From NCBI GenBank assembly GCA_027422505.1, contig JAPQWV010000012.1:23761501-23825500 (forward strand): a stretch of 64,000 nt of DNA, given 5' to 3'. Under the pieces are notes generated by a model. The model saw only the letters and a program-made list of their open reading frames with translations. It made no database searches and had not been told where the DNA came from. This DNA is from Craterostigma plantagineum (taxonomy: Eukaryota; Streptophyta; Magnoliopsida; Lamiales; Linderniaceae). Below are positions 1 through 10,146 of this stretch, one piece after another. The position numbers and the translations under genes are program-made. How positions within the stretch are numbered: position 1 is the stretch's first letter; every line of letters starts with the position of its first letter.

Positions 1-209
1 ATAGAAAAGTGCTATGCGTTGGTGTATGATAGAAAGCAAAAAGGAAAATAACACTCTCCCACTTTGAAATCACTTTACGAGCCATCACTAGACACCACCA
101 ATCAAACATATCACGAAGTGGCCATTATCTTTCAGATACAGTTACTAAAGTCACCTCACGAAATAAAATCCTTCTCAAATCGTCGCTTCAGCCGTAGAAA
201 TAACATAGT

Positions 210-1790
210 TCGTACAATGCTGCAAAAATCGAATTGCTGTTTGTAATCGTATTTATATGTATGGAGGAAGCATAGTGAAAGCTGGTCTTCAAACATTTCA
301 AGTTCTATAAAAAAAATAAAAAAAATTGGATACAAACCTTATATTGGATATGCAATTCAAATCGTCGATACACACAATATATGTAATAAGGGTTTTGTAT
401 GACTCATTCACGACGATCATTTGTGCAAATTATGAAGATTTCCTTTACACGAAGATCTTTTCGCCCAACGTGCGCCCAAGTTGATGAAGCAGCAACTGCA
501 CTGTCATCACCATCCTTTTCCATCAAATGAGGGCAAATCAGTGCTGAAAAATCAGTCATCACATCCGAAGGTGATTGATTGGGGGCAGCCATTCGCTTTT
601 TCTGTACCAATAAAAGTTGTAGTATTAAACAGGTGCTATTTACGTCTTACGTTATTACGTGAAAGCTGAAATAAAATGTGAATGCCTTGTATACAAAGAC
701 GTCTTCGAAAGGCAGAATCCGAGATATTTTCACTAAATTTAGTCTCAAAATGGGTTTGGTTTTCCACGATCTCGACGAATTTCGGGCAAGTTATCGAGCT
801 TTCTTTTACGCGCAGATCTTCGCCCGTAGCCCGCCCATGATGACAAAGCAGCAACTTCTCCTTCGCCGTAGTTCTCCTTTGTCAAACGAGGGCAAATCAG
901 TCTTTCCACCGCCTCCGCATTTTCTAACCTTTCCACAAATATCGTGGTATTCATCTTCGTTAGGGTTTCAAATGGGCGTTTCTGATCTTTGACATTTTCA
1001 TCGCAGTGTAAAACCGTACAGCGCTGTAAATTCTCTTTCATAGTGCTGAAATTGTGCGACCTTTGGTTAAGTTCAGCGATGATTAAATCAACGTTGTGAT
1101 TGCCATGACTTGTTTGCCTGCGGAACATCAAAGGTTGTTGCATATATATCTACGTAAGAGTTCTTACCAAACCCTAGTATTTCGTATTAAACCTGACGTG
1201 TATAAACGTAGGGGGCTACGACGACAGATAAAATAAATCAAACAATATAAAATAAAAAGAGACATATGCTTACTCCTCCAAGATGAATGGGGTTGGATCA
1301 TCTTTTACATTGGCAACATTTTCTTCTTCGACCTGCAATTTCAAGCAAAGCATAAGCGGATGAAGAAATATGATTTAATGACTTACGAGTAACACACCAG
1401 AGAGGGAAACTGAAAACCCTAGAGAGGGAAAATGTGAAAAATTTAAAAATAGGAAAATTTCATATATAAGGGTGTTGAATAGACCGACCCAGAAATAAAT
1501 GAAGGGCTTATTTTCTTTCTTCTTTTCTTTTATATATAAAACAATGAAACCTCATATCTAACGGAGCTATAAGACACTTTACACCCAAATGATGAAAAAA
1601 CTAAATAGCACCAAGAGAAAACCCTAACCTGAAGTGGTTGTTGAGGTGGGGCTATAGCTGAGGTTGGTGGTGAAAACTATAGTCATTACATCCCAAGGTG
1701 TTTGATTGAGTTGACAGTAATGGGTTTGGACTATTTGACCCGAATTCAAGTGAGAAGTTTCTGGAAAGATAGAGGAGATAGTGTCATGTT
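210..1790. repeat. Local duplication of the block at about 25620-26916
   Basis: From about 210 the sequence follows the region starting near 25620 (for example the stretch around 230-300 against 25650-25720) and continues, with indels, through the exons of the unknown gene up to about 1790. The homology resumes beyond the inserted element, from 4555 to about 4620, matching 26903-26985. The left 200 bases of the window have no partner that I can see, so the duplication edge lies near 205. The right copy sits directly downstream of an LRR receptor-like pseudogene, so the ancestral unit may have been receptor plus unknown gene. That is inference, because nothing left of base 1 is visible. Confidence 0.8.
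404..610 (-). pseudogene. Extra partial copy of the unknown three-exon gene (exon-like pieces)
   Basis: This minus-strand stretch reads a short peptide with NQSPSDVMTDFS, close to NQSPWDVMTEFS in exon 1 of the intact gene at 26761-26916. It is followed by a CPHLMEKD segment close to CPRLTKEN at the end of exon 3 in the broken copy just to its right. It therefore looks like an exon-1-like piece fused to an exon-3-like piece, made by a small tandem duplication of 745-900. No start or splice signals of its own are convincing. Function unknown. Confidence 0.45.
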
Positions 1791-1795
1791 GTTTT

Positions 1796-2221
1796 TGTTA
1801 GATAATCTCAAAGCAATCTAAAATAATAATAAAAATAAGATAAAATAAAAAAAGAAAAGGAAAAACATGCATCTAACGTGATGCATGTTGGAAGGAGAAG
1901 TCAAGATGATCTAGAAGAAGCTTGAATTGCATGGTATGGAAAGAAGAAAAAAACGTGAGGTAGAAGAAACGAAATAAAATAGCATAGTCAAAGAAGGGAT
2001 GCTAATGGATGCATATATATGTACGTGTTTGTAATGGTTAATATGTGGGGGAAAATTAATAGAGTTAAAGAGAAAATATTCCACCTCCTCTCATATATCT
2101 TACGTGAATATACAAAATAAGTTATCCTCTCGTCTAAATATGAGAAGCACCGAAATGTGCGTATGAGTGTTCGTAGATACGAGTGATCAAAATTACTAAA
2201 TTGTGTGTAGTTAAACCAACA
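1796..2221 (+). repeat. Left LTR of the copia-like element
   Basis: A 426-bp direct repeat with TG and CA termini, matching 4123-4549 almost base for base. Its 5' edge abuts the GTTTT target duplication. Confidence 0.9.
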
Positions 2222-2237
2222 AAATGTATCAGAGCCG

Positions 2238-2743
2238 ATGGTGTCTACGGATTCGGTAGAGCCGTTGGTGATGCTGAAATTACCAGGTGTTGGAATGCCA
2301 CTCCCGCCAAAACTCACCGAAAGTAATTACGCACGGTGGAGCGCCGAAACGAAAGCTTTGCTGAAATCACAAGGCTTATGGAAATAGTCGAAGATGGATA
2401 TTCACCAGATTCGACGGGGTATAAAAGGTCGCAACGGAAGACGCTGCGAGCCGCCGCCATAGAAAATAGTCTCGCGCTCGTCGTAATCCGCGAAGCGGGA
2501 GAGTTTACTGGTGCCAGAGTGATAGGCGCAACGAGAAACGCCAAGGAAGCCTGGGAACTGTTGGAGAAAGCGTATAAGGACGTTGATCGCAACCAAGTTC
2601 AGCCAAAAAAACAGGGAGAACTTGAGACGACGAAGGAGGACGAGAAGAACATTGAGGGCGAACCCGTACGAGAAGAGGTAGGCCGTGATGCGGAAATTGA
2701 GCGTGATAAAGATCGATCAGGTAGCATTCTTGGGACACGCTGA
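2238..2743 (+). pseudogene. Copia gag-like N-terminal segment, frameshifted
   Basis: The first ATG after the primer site, at 2238, opens a frame reading KLTESNYARWSAETKALLK, the usual start of copia Gag (DUF4219/UBN2 type). This frame stops near 2384. The continuation, with EAWELLEKAYKD typical of UBN2 Gag, lies in another frame from about 2380 to 2590. A single frameshift therefore separates the two halves. No zinc knuckle follows. Downstream the frame turns into Lys/Glu-rich sequence unlike Gag. Confidence 0.7.
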
Positions 2744-4128
2744 GTCGGTGGATGAAAAGAAAGAAGTTGAACCACCGCTTATCGCCGAGAAGGAAAAAGA
2801 AGGCTGAGCGTCAAAGAAGGATGCCGGTGAAGCCACAGAAAAGGAAGAAAATTCTCCGAAGGCCGAAGAGGCCATGAAAGAAGAGAAAAAGGCTGAAGCA
2901 GCCGTTTAAGTGATAAAAGAAAATATGACTTGTGAAGTAGCCACCACCACTCCACCACCGGAACCTCCCTACGAGGAGGTGCCCTCAGAGCTCAAGAAAG
3001 AGAAGGCGTATGAAGAAACGCCGCCTCGACAACCACCTGAGAAAGTCGAGGAGTCGACTCGAAGGCATCGAAGAATGCCGATGAGATGAAAAACAAGGTC
3101 GACGCCACCATGCATGCGTCGTCGAAGGCGAACATAAAAGCCGTTGAGACACACGAGACCGTGTTCGAGAAAGGCGGTGAGACGGTTGAAGAGACAACCA
3201 AGCATGCTGAAGAAGCCATGCGAGGAGAGAATCAGGAACGCGGCGTGAAAGAGACGACCGGCGCAGCCACGACGAAGGTCCTGCGACATGTTAATCGAAA
3301 AGTCGCTAAACAAATGACTGGAGAACCTATCAAGGCCAGTCCTACCAACAAAGGCCACGCTCACGAGGAAAAGGTCCGTGAGAAAGATAAGGAGGTGAAG
3401 CAGTGGATCATGGCGAGAGACAGCCTTGAGGCCTACATGAATATCTTGAGGAGCCGAACCAACAACAAGTACGAGCTCGCCGAAAAATTAGAAGCGGACA
3501 AGAAGGACGAAATCACGACAATGAACAAGGAGACCCTCGAGGCGGTAGACGATAACAAAAATCTGAAGGAAAAAGAAAGCGACGAGAATTGCAGGAAAGT
3601 CGTGGAGGTCACTAATAAAAGCGATGCGCTTGAGAGGGAGCAGTACATGGTCACCACCATGGAGGAGATTAACGAGAAAAAGTATGAAGGATTCGACATG
3701 CCAGATCCTGGCGACGAGCCGACGAGTCTGATGGGCTACGTCACGAGGATGGAAAAAGAAGAAAAAATATTTATTATATCAGCAATAAGAAGCTGATGAT
3801 CCCGGGGATGTTGAAATTCGACAACAATATATTATTTATGCAGGAGCCGTTCGAAAAGAAGAACACATTAGAAGAAACCAGCCAAAAGGCGAAGGTGGTC
3901 CAAGAAGGAAAGTTAACGGTCGAGCAAGATCCGAAAAGCAGAGGGACAGCGAAAGAACATAGTTACGGTGAAAAAGAGTATAAGGCAGCTCGAGAAGTAA
4001 ATATTGAAGCGAAGTGCTCGAAGACGTTTAAAGACGCTAAGTGGCGAGCCATAACATATGATACACGGAAAAGAGTTAAATTTAAGAAGTGTCTGCAATG
4101 CTTTGAGATTAAGGGGGGAATTTGTTAG
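2600..4128 (+). pseudogene. Lys/Glu-rich ORFs inside the copia-like element, possibly captured host coding DNA
   Basis: After the gag-like head the interior is a broken run of very charged coding sequence. Open stretches are 3086-3796 (236 residues) and 3796-4128 (110 residues), with further K/E/P-rich reading in another frame from 2745 to 3085 including EVATTTPPPEPPYEEVP. Composition is strongly biased to Lys, Glu, Ala and Thr, like plant coiled-coil or LEA-type proteins, and nothing resembles protease, integrase or reverse transcriptase. The last residues, FEIKGGIC, run into the purine tract as in many copia elements. Capture of a host gene segment is inferred; I cannot name a donor. Confidence 0.5.
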
Positions 4129-4549
4129 ATAATCTCAAAGCAATCTAAAATAATAATAAAAATAAGATAGAATAAAAAAAGAAAAGGAAAAACATGCATC
4201 TAACGTGATGCATGTTGGAAGGAGAAGTCAAGATGATCTAGAAGAAGCTTGAATTGCATGGTATGGAAAGAAGAAAAAAAACGTGAGGTAGAAGAAACGA
4301 AATAAAATAGCATAGTCAAAGAAGGGATGCTAATGGATGCATATATATGTACGTGTTTGTAATGGTTAATATGTGGGGGAAAATTAATAGAGTTAAAGAG
4401 AAAATATTCCACCTCCTCTCATATATCTTACGTGAATATACAAAATAAGTTATCCTCTCGTCTAAATATGAGAAGCACCGAAATGTGCGTATGAGTGTTC
4501 GTAGATACGAGTGATCAAAATTACTAAATTGTGTGTAGTTAAACCAACA
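4123..4549 (+). repeat. Right LTR of the copia-like element
   Basis: A 427-bp copy of 1796-2221, preceded by the purine tract and followed by GTTTT. The ORF starting at 4567 on the minus strand reads from the host exon-1 ATG straight into this LTR. Confidence 0.9.
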
Positions 4550-4638
4550 GTTTTTGCATATTCTCATGTTGTAATAATACGCAAGGGTTTAAGGCGAGTG
4601 ATGTGCTCAACAAAGCTAGATACATATATATAGAGGAA

Positions 4639-5012
4639 TTTTATGGTGCTCACCTTATGTGAGAACCTTATGTGAGCACCTGTTGATGTGGCACCGATTC
4701 GTGCCATTTCAACATCCGACATCAACATATAAGATTATGTCGTCTTAATTAACACCTTATGGGATCTATTAATCGATATTTCGGACGCTGATGTGGCATA
4801 TTGTACGCGATATACTTCGTTGACACGAAAAATGTTATGTAAGGCGTCGATATGCCACATCAGCGTCCGAAATGTCGATTAATGGATCCCATAAGGTGTT
4901 AATTAAGACGACATAATCTTAGATGTTGATGTGGGATGTTGAAATGGCACGAACAAGTGCCACATCAACAGGTGCCCACATAAGGTGCTCACATAAGGTG
5001 AGCACCATAAAA
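4639..5012. mobile_element. Foldback MITE (hairpin, arms about 165 bp)
   Basis: The two ends are mirror images: TTATGGTGCTCACCTTATG on the left, and its complement ending CACCATAAAA on the right. The complementarity continues almost to a central loop near 4800-4845. A possible TA target duplication flanks TGGTGCTCACC at both ends, but a longer duplication is not seen. There is no coding capacity. RNA across it would fold into a long hairpin. The superfamily is uncertain (Tc1/mariner-like if TA is the duplication). Confidence 0.8.
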
Positions 5013-5525
5013 GCTGTAAGGTATTTAATAATTTTTCTTCTGGTACCAATAACAGCTGTAAGGTATTAAATTATTTGAAGTGTTATTTCAGAAATATTGT
5101 ATTGTATTTCTACTTTGCTTTTATGGAAAAACAATGGGATTATCACCATAAATATCTTTCTCTGAGCAATAAATTGCGTTGGGATAGAGATATCAAGCAT
5201 ATCACTGAAGATCGCATAGTGAAAACTCAAGGTTTTCATTTTTTATGATATATTTTAGATAATTTATATTTGAATAGTTGGCCACATAATCTTCTATTCT
5301 TTTCCCATTGTTCATTCATAACAACACAATAATTTGCCACATATATTCTTTAGGGTTTTGATGAATTTGTAGTTTGAAGTTAGCCATTTTGTTAAAAACA
5401 AAGATCTATATTATATTTAGCACATATAGTGCACAGACTTGTAGTTGATACACATACGCATGGCAGAGCATGAAACAACACATGTAATAGAGGAACGATA
5501 CAGTAATACACAAGGCGTGTGCACT
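5013..5525. other. Intergenic, nothing recognised
   Basis: AT-rich sequence with a short local repeat of AGCTGTAAGGTATT (near 5011 and 5054). No coding or RNA gene is seen. Confidence 0.6.
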
Positions 5526-5831
5526 GTTCTTCACTATCAGCAATAAGAAAATGCAGATTAGAGATTTCCAGGGAAGATCAAGAAAAACTGTGCAGAAGAG
5601 AAAAACTGGAGTTGGTGCGGCGTGAAGAAAATTTCTTTCTGTTATGCTCTCTCAAAAACCCTACTGCCCCTTTTTAAGGTAACCCTACAGAATTTGCATC
5701 TCAGTCCTTGCACTTTGTCCCGCTTTACACTTCAATCCGTAGAGCCTTCCAGATTTTGGGCTTGGGGGATCTTTAATTTGTCGGCGGCCCAATTTATTCA
5801 AGAGCCCAAAGAATGATTAGGTCCTTTTAAC
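5526..5831 (-). repeat. Putative 3' LTR of the AT-rich copia half
   Basis: In element orientation it starts TGTTAAAAGGACC directly after the purine tract that follows the RNase H stop codon, and would end GAAGAACA at 5526. The start is well supported. The 5526 end is a guess from the TG..CA rule, because there is no second LTR to compare. Confidence 0.5.
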
Positions 5832-8157
5832 ACCCTCCTCACGTCTTTGGGCGAGAAGAAATCAATCAGTCCTAACTTCCTGCAAAAGGATGAATGTGCT
5901 TCTTTTCCAAGAGCTTTAGTTAGAATATCAGCTAATTGATCATGAGAAGCAACGAACTGTGTAGAAATGATATTATTAGAGATGTGTTGACGAATAAGAT
6001 GACAATCTATATCTATATGTTTGGTTCTTTCATGAAAAACTGGGTTTTCAGCTATCTGTAAAGCAGCCTTATTATCACAAAACAAATTGACAGGAGTAAT
6101 ATTATTTTTCTGAAAATCCTTAAACAGCCCAATAATCCAAACAATCTCACAACTAGTCTGAGACATTGCCCTGTACTCAGTCTCAGCTGACGATTTAGAA
6201 ACTGTATTTTTTTGTTTCTTACTTTTCCATGATAACAAAGAGTTTCCTAAGAAAATACAAAAACCTGTAACAGACTTTCTAGTAATTGGGCATGAAGCCC
6301 AGTCAGAATCACAATAAGCATTTATTTTAAAGCTTTCAGACTTTGAAATAGAAATACCACAACCTGGACTTTGCTTTAGGTATTTTAAAATTCTACATGC
6401 AGCAGAAAAGTGAGATTGCATAGGTGAATGCATAAAACGACTAAGTGAATGCACAGCAAATGATATATCAATCCTAGTATTGCATAAATATATTAATCTA
6501 CCAAGCAATCTTTGAAAATTGGTCACGTCTTCATATGGCTTATCAACAGAATTAGTTTCACACTGCAATTTCAAATGTTGCTGCATTGGGGTAGACTTGG
6601 GCTTACATCCTATCATACCAAATTCGTCAAGAAGTTCCAAAGCATATTTTCTTTGATGTAGAACAAAAGAATCAGAATTCCTTATAACTTCTATACCTAA
6701 AAAATACTTTAACTTTCCCAAATCCTTAATACCTAATGTATTATTCAACTTCTTCCTAATATTATCAATTTCACTCAAATTATTTCCACTAATAATAACA
6801 TCAACATAAACAAGCAAATGCACACAATTTTGACCAACGATTTTGGAAAAAAGGGAATAATCATGCAAACTTTGAACATATCCATTTTCAACTAAAAATG
6901 TTGTTAGTTTCTCATTCCATTTTCTTGGGGCCTGCTTCAGCCCATACAAGGATTTTTTCAGCTTGCAAACACGAGAATCTGATCTATCAAAATACCCTTC
7001 AGGTAAATTCATATACACCTCCTCAGATAAATCACCATGTAAAAAAACATTATTTATATCAAGTTGAAAGACACCCCAATCATAGTTAACAGCAACAGAC
7101 AAGAGAACACGCACAGTCACCATCTTCACTACAGGCGCAAACGTTTCTTGAAAATCAATTCCTTCTTTTTGATTAAAACCCTTAGCAACTAAACAGGCCT
7201 TATATCTTTCTATAGGTCCGTCTGAATTGTATTTAATTTTAAATACCCATTTACAACCTATTGATTTTCTATTTTCAGGCAAATTAACAATTTCCCATGT
7301 ATTATTCTGTTCTAAAGCAAGCATTTCAGCATCCATGGCTAATTTCCAGTTTTTATTTTTCATAGCATCATCTACTGAACAAGGCAGATCAGAGCATACA
7401 TTATCAATATTGTTTATATATACTCTATCATTTATATTCAGAGCAGAGTAATTCACATATTCATGCAATGGATGCTTAGTTGAACACTTAGAGATATCAC
7501 AGACATAGTCTTTAAGATGGGAAGGAAATTTTACTGATCTCTTGGGTCTGCCAAGAGCATTTTCTTCACTGCTGTTATCAAGTGTTTGAGGCGCATCATA
7601 TGAACTTCCTGATTCTGGACCAAAAAATCTGCTTTGGTTTGAGGTCTCAGATCCACTGTTTGTTCCCATAAATTCCGCTTGGGAACTTTCCAATTCCGCA
7701 GGGACAGAAGAATCAGTCTCATCATTGACCCCAAAACTGGCATGTTAGCATCGAAAGAAATTAAATCATCATATTCTTCAAAAATATTTTCAGAGAAGAT
7801 TTTATTTTGAATTTTAAATGGAAAAACAGTCTCATAAAATTTGACATCCCTAGAGGAAATTTTTTTTTTTTCCAAATCATACAATTTATAAGCTTTTTTT
7901 ATTTTCGAAGTACCCAAGCATCGCTGATTTTATTGCTCGCTGATCAAACTTATTTTCCTTACTTAAATTTGTCACATAACAAAGACAACCAAAAACCTTT
8001 AAATGATCATATACAGGTTTGCAGTTGAAAAGTATTTCAAAAGGCGTTTTATTATTCAAGACAGGTGATGGAGTCCGATATATTAAATAAACGCTTGTTG
8101 TTATACATTCTTTCCAGAATTCCAAAGGAGTTCCAGATTGAAAATATAACGCTCTAG
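5798..8157 (-). pseudogene. Copia pol fragment: integrase tail, reverse transcriptase, RNase H
   Basis: Three minus-strand frames join at frameshifts: integrase C-terminal part (8157 to about 7886, with [17 protein letters not shown]), a linker (about 7917 to 7690), and RT plus RNase H (7693 to 5798, 631 residues). RT motifs are clear: SIGCKWVFKIKYNSDG, then LDINNVFLHGDL, then the active-site loop. The loop reads YVDV instead of the usual YVDD, so one catalytic aspartate is gone. RNase H ends with DILTKALGKEAHSSF. Frameshifts plus the active-site change make it inactive. Confidence 0.85.
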
Positions 8158-9859
8158 CACTCCTCCGCCACCAGTGCCCGTGGCGTGAAGCCACGCGGCG
8201 AAGTCGGCCCGATGATGTTTTCGATTTTTCGAAATCGAAGAGGGGCGTCGTCGTCGTGGTCGGCGTCCAAGTGTTCGTCGACGTCGCACACGAGCTCCTC
8301 CCGAGCTAGCTTCCGCAGCGCCGCCATGTTGACATGGCCGAAGCGATCATGCAAGCGCCATGCCACCTCGTCGCCGCGCTCGCGCACTGCTAGGCACATC
8401 GGCGGTGCTATCTTGATCCGAAGAAGGTATAGACGGTTCGCCTCGCGCGTCACCCTTGCCAACAGTTGACCGCCGAGCTCCCGAATCCGCATCACGCCAT
8501 CTTCGATCTGGATCTTGTAGCCGACCTCGTCGAACTGGCCAAGACTCACGTCGTCAACCGTGGAATGAAGTAGACGCCGTCGAATGAACGGAGCTCCCCG
8601 TTCTTGCACACAAAGATGACGGTGCCCCGCCCTTCAATGCGTGCCACCGAGTCGTTGCCGAAACGCACGGTGCCTCGTACCGCCACGTCGAGCTTCGAAA
8701 AGGCGGTCCTAGACCCGGACATGTGATTGGTTGCCCCCGAGTCCAGGACCCACGTCTCCGCCTCCCGTTCCTCTTCTTCTTCCCCGAGCTGCGCGAACAC
8801 CTTCTCTTCGCGAATCTCGATCTGGGCCACGGACGACGTCGCCGAAGTCGCCGTCGATTGCGGCGTCGATGGGGAGAGAATGGGGGAGCACTTTGCGAGA
8901 CAAAGTGAGGCCTCTTCCTCTTCGTGGACTGCATGGGCCTGCGCCTTCTTGGGCTTCGACCAGCACTCCCGGGCCCAGTGGCCCAGCTTCCCACAATTTC
9001 GGCACTCGTCACCTGCGCGCTTGTTCGAAGTAGCCGGCCCACTCGACGACTTGCCAGCTCGCCCACGACCGCGCCCGCGTCGGCCGCCTCCTCTGTTCGC
9101 ACCACGACCGCGTGAGTGGTTCTCCGCCTCTCGCTTCTTTCGTTGTGCGTCCCACTGCTCCTCAGTGAGATACAGCTTGCCCTCGTGCTGTAGTGACGCT
9201 GGGGGTCCATTCAACTCCTCCTCCGCCTCTTGCAATCGCCCGGTGAGATCGGCGACCGTCATGGTGGATGGATCGAGCAAGGTCTTGATCGCAATCGCGA
9301 TCTGCTTGAAGCGGGAAGGCAGACTTCGTAGCATCTTAGCTACGATTTCCTTTTCCTCCATCTTCTCTCCCAACGTGGTGAGGTGCGCCGCCATGCCATT
9401 AAGTCGCAGCGTGAACTCCTCGACGGTCTCGCCGTCGTTGAACGTGGCGAGGTCAAATTTGCGACGCAGCTGTTGCGTCGTAGCCTTCTTCACACGATCG
9501 TCCCCGATCCGCATGGTCGCGATCGCGTCCCATGCCTCCTTGGCCGTCTCCTTGGAGCCGATCGTCGACACCATTTCGGGCGGGACCGCACTCACCAGCG
9601 CATCGAGCGCCATCATGTCTTTATGCTCATCGGCAGTGCCCTTCTCGATGGCGTTCCATAGCGCTCTTGCCTTCAGCTTCACCTTCATCATGAGCGCCCA
9701 GTCAGAGTAATTGGTCTTGGTGAGAACGGGGTAGCTATTTCCGCCGCCCACCTCACGAATCACTCGTTGGATCACGGCGCCGGAGGCATCGGCTTTCTTG
9801 CTACCATCACCCATGATCACGGCGCCGGAGGCATCAGCTTTCTTGCTCTCATCGCCCAT
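8158..9859 (-). pseudogene. Copia gag, protease and GAG-pre-integrase fragment
   Basis: The probable start is ATG at 9859, just after the primer site. The N-terminus holds a 15-residue tandem repeat (SKKADASGAVI twice). UBN2-type Gag follows (NYSDWALMMKVKLKARALW), then an RG-rich stretch, one zinc knuckle CRNCGKLGHWARECW, and the protease motif WVLDSGATNHM. The frame stops at 8546. A one-base shift continues into VAWRLHDRFGHVNMAAL, the GAG-pre-integrase HxxxH region, until the junction. The integrase catalytic core is absent. The large plus-strand ORF over 8727-9710 is a shadow of this GC-rich coding region. Confidence 0.85.
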
Positions 9860-9891
9860 GGTCCCTGGATGAATCTCGCTCTGATACCAAT

Positions 9892-10146
9892 TGTTGAAAA
9901 TAAACTCACGCGAACACAGTGAACACGATCTTGTTTTGGTGCTGCTGAATCTGCAGCGTTTCTGTAGTCTTTGCATTGCTTAAATAGAAGTTTACATGGA
10001 AACTAATAAATGCCTACAATCAGGCGACTAATTTAGCCTACGCTAATAAGGAAAAGATAATCACTTCCTAAGGAAAATACAATCATATCCTAAGCTAATC
10101 CTAAGATAATTAAGGAAAATGGGATCACAAGGATTATTTCCTAACA
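9892..10146 (-). repeat. 5' LTR of the GC-rich copia half
   Basis: A 255-bp segment running TGTTAGGAAATAATCC to TTTTCAACA in element orientation, immediately upstream of a tRNA-Met primer site (9880-9891). Only one copy exists in the window. Confidence 0.7.

Larger units (their letters stand above)
1796..4549 (+). mobile_element. Young non-autonomous copia-like LTR element
   Basis: The two LTRs (1796-2221 and 4123-4549) start TGTTAGATAATC and end AAACCAACA. They differ by about one substitution and one base of an A-run, so the insertion is very recent. The 5-bp target duplication GTTTT is visible at 1791-1795 and 4550-4554. A primer site TGTATCAGAGCC follows the left LTR at 2224-2235, matching initiator tRNA-Met, and a purine tract AAGGGGGGAA precedes the right LTR. 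The 1.9 kb interior has a gag-like start but no protease, integrase or reverse transcriptase, so it must rely on enzymes from another element. It lies in exon 1 of the unknown gene. The paralogue at 26900 is the empty site. Confidence 0.9.
745..4567 (-). pseudogene. Unknown three-exon gene, copy 1, split by a copia-like insertion
   Basis: This is a paralogue of the intact gene at 26067-26916. Exon 3 (1117 to 745) and exon 2 (1332 to 1274) keep open frames and the same splice phases: exon 2 ends GA before GTAAGC, and exon 3 starts after CCGCAG. Exon 1 begins with ATG at 4567 and encodes MRICKN. It is then interrupted after 18 bases by the 2.75 kb element at 1796-4549, and resumes at 1790. Exon 1 also has a one-base deletion relative to the intact copy, where CTGATCTTT has become CTATCTTT. 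The copy is therefore dead at least twice over. Exon 2 differs in length from the paralogue by nine bases, which keeps frame and suggests past selection as a protein. I do not recognise the family. Confidence 0.7.
5526..8157 (-). mobile_element. 3' half of an AT-rich copia element
   Basis: Read on the minus strand, this is the integrase tail, reverse transcriptase and RNase H of a copia element. It is followed by a purine tract GAGGAGGG and a putative 3' LTR starting TGTTAAAAGG at 5831 and running to about 5526. Its 5' half (LTR, gag, protease, integrase core) is missing. At about 8158 the sequence switches abruptly to GC-rich DNA of another copia element in the same orientation. The LTR here is unrelated to the one at 9892-10146, so the two halves do not belong to one element. 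Confidence 0.75.
8158..10146 (-). mobile_element. 5' half of a GC-rich copia element
   Basis: On the minus strand this reads LTR (10146 to 9892), primer site TTGGTATCAGAGC, gag, protease and the GAG-pre-integrase region, then stops at the junction near 8158 before the integrase core. GC content is far higher than anything around it. Codons are strongly G/C-ending, as is common in grass retrotransposon coding sequence, but I cannot show transfer. The 3' half is replaced by the AT-rich element to the left. Confidence 0.8.

Noticed and set aside
2314..2738. Minus-strand ORFs over the gag-like segment
   Set aside because: Antisense shadows of the plus-strand copia gag-like sequence.
8727..9710. 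327-residue plus-strand ORF
   Set aside because: It lies antisense to clear copia gag in GC-rich DNA, where stop codons are rare, and shows no protein family features.
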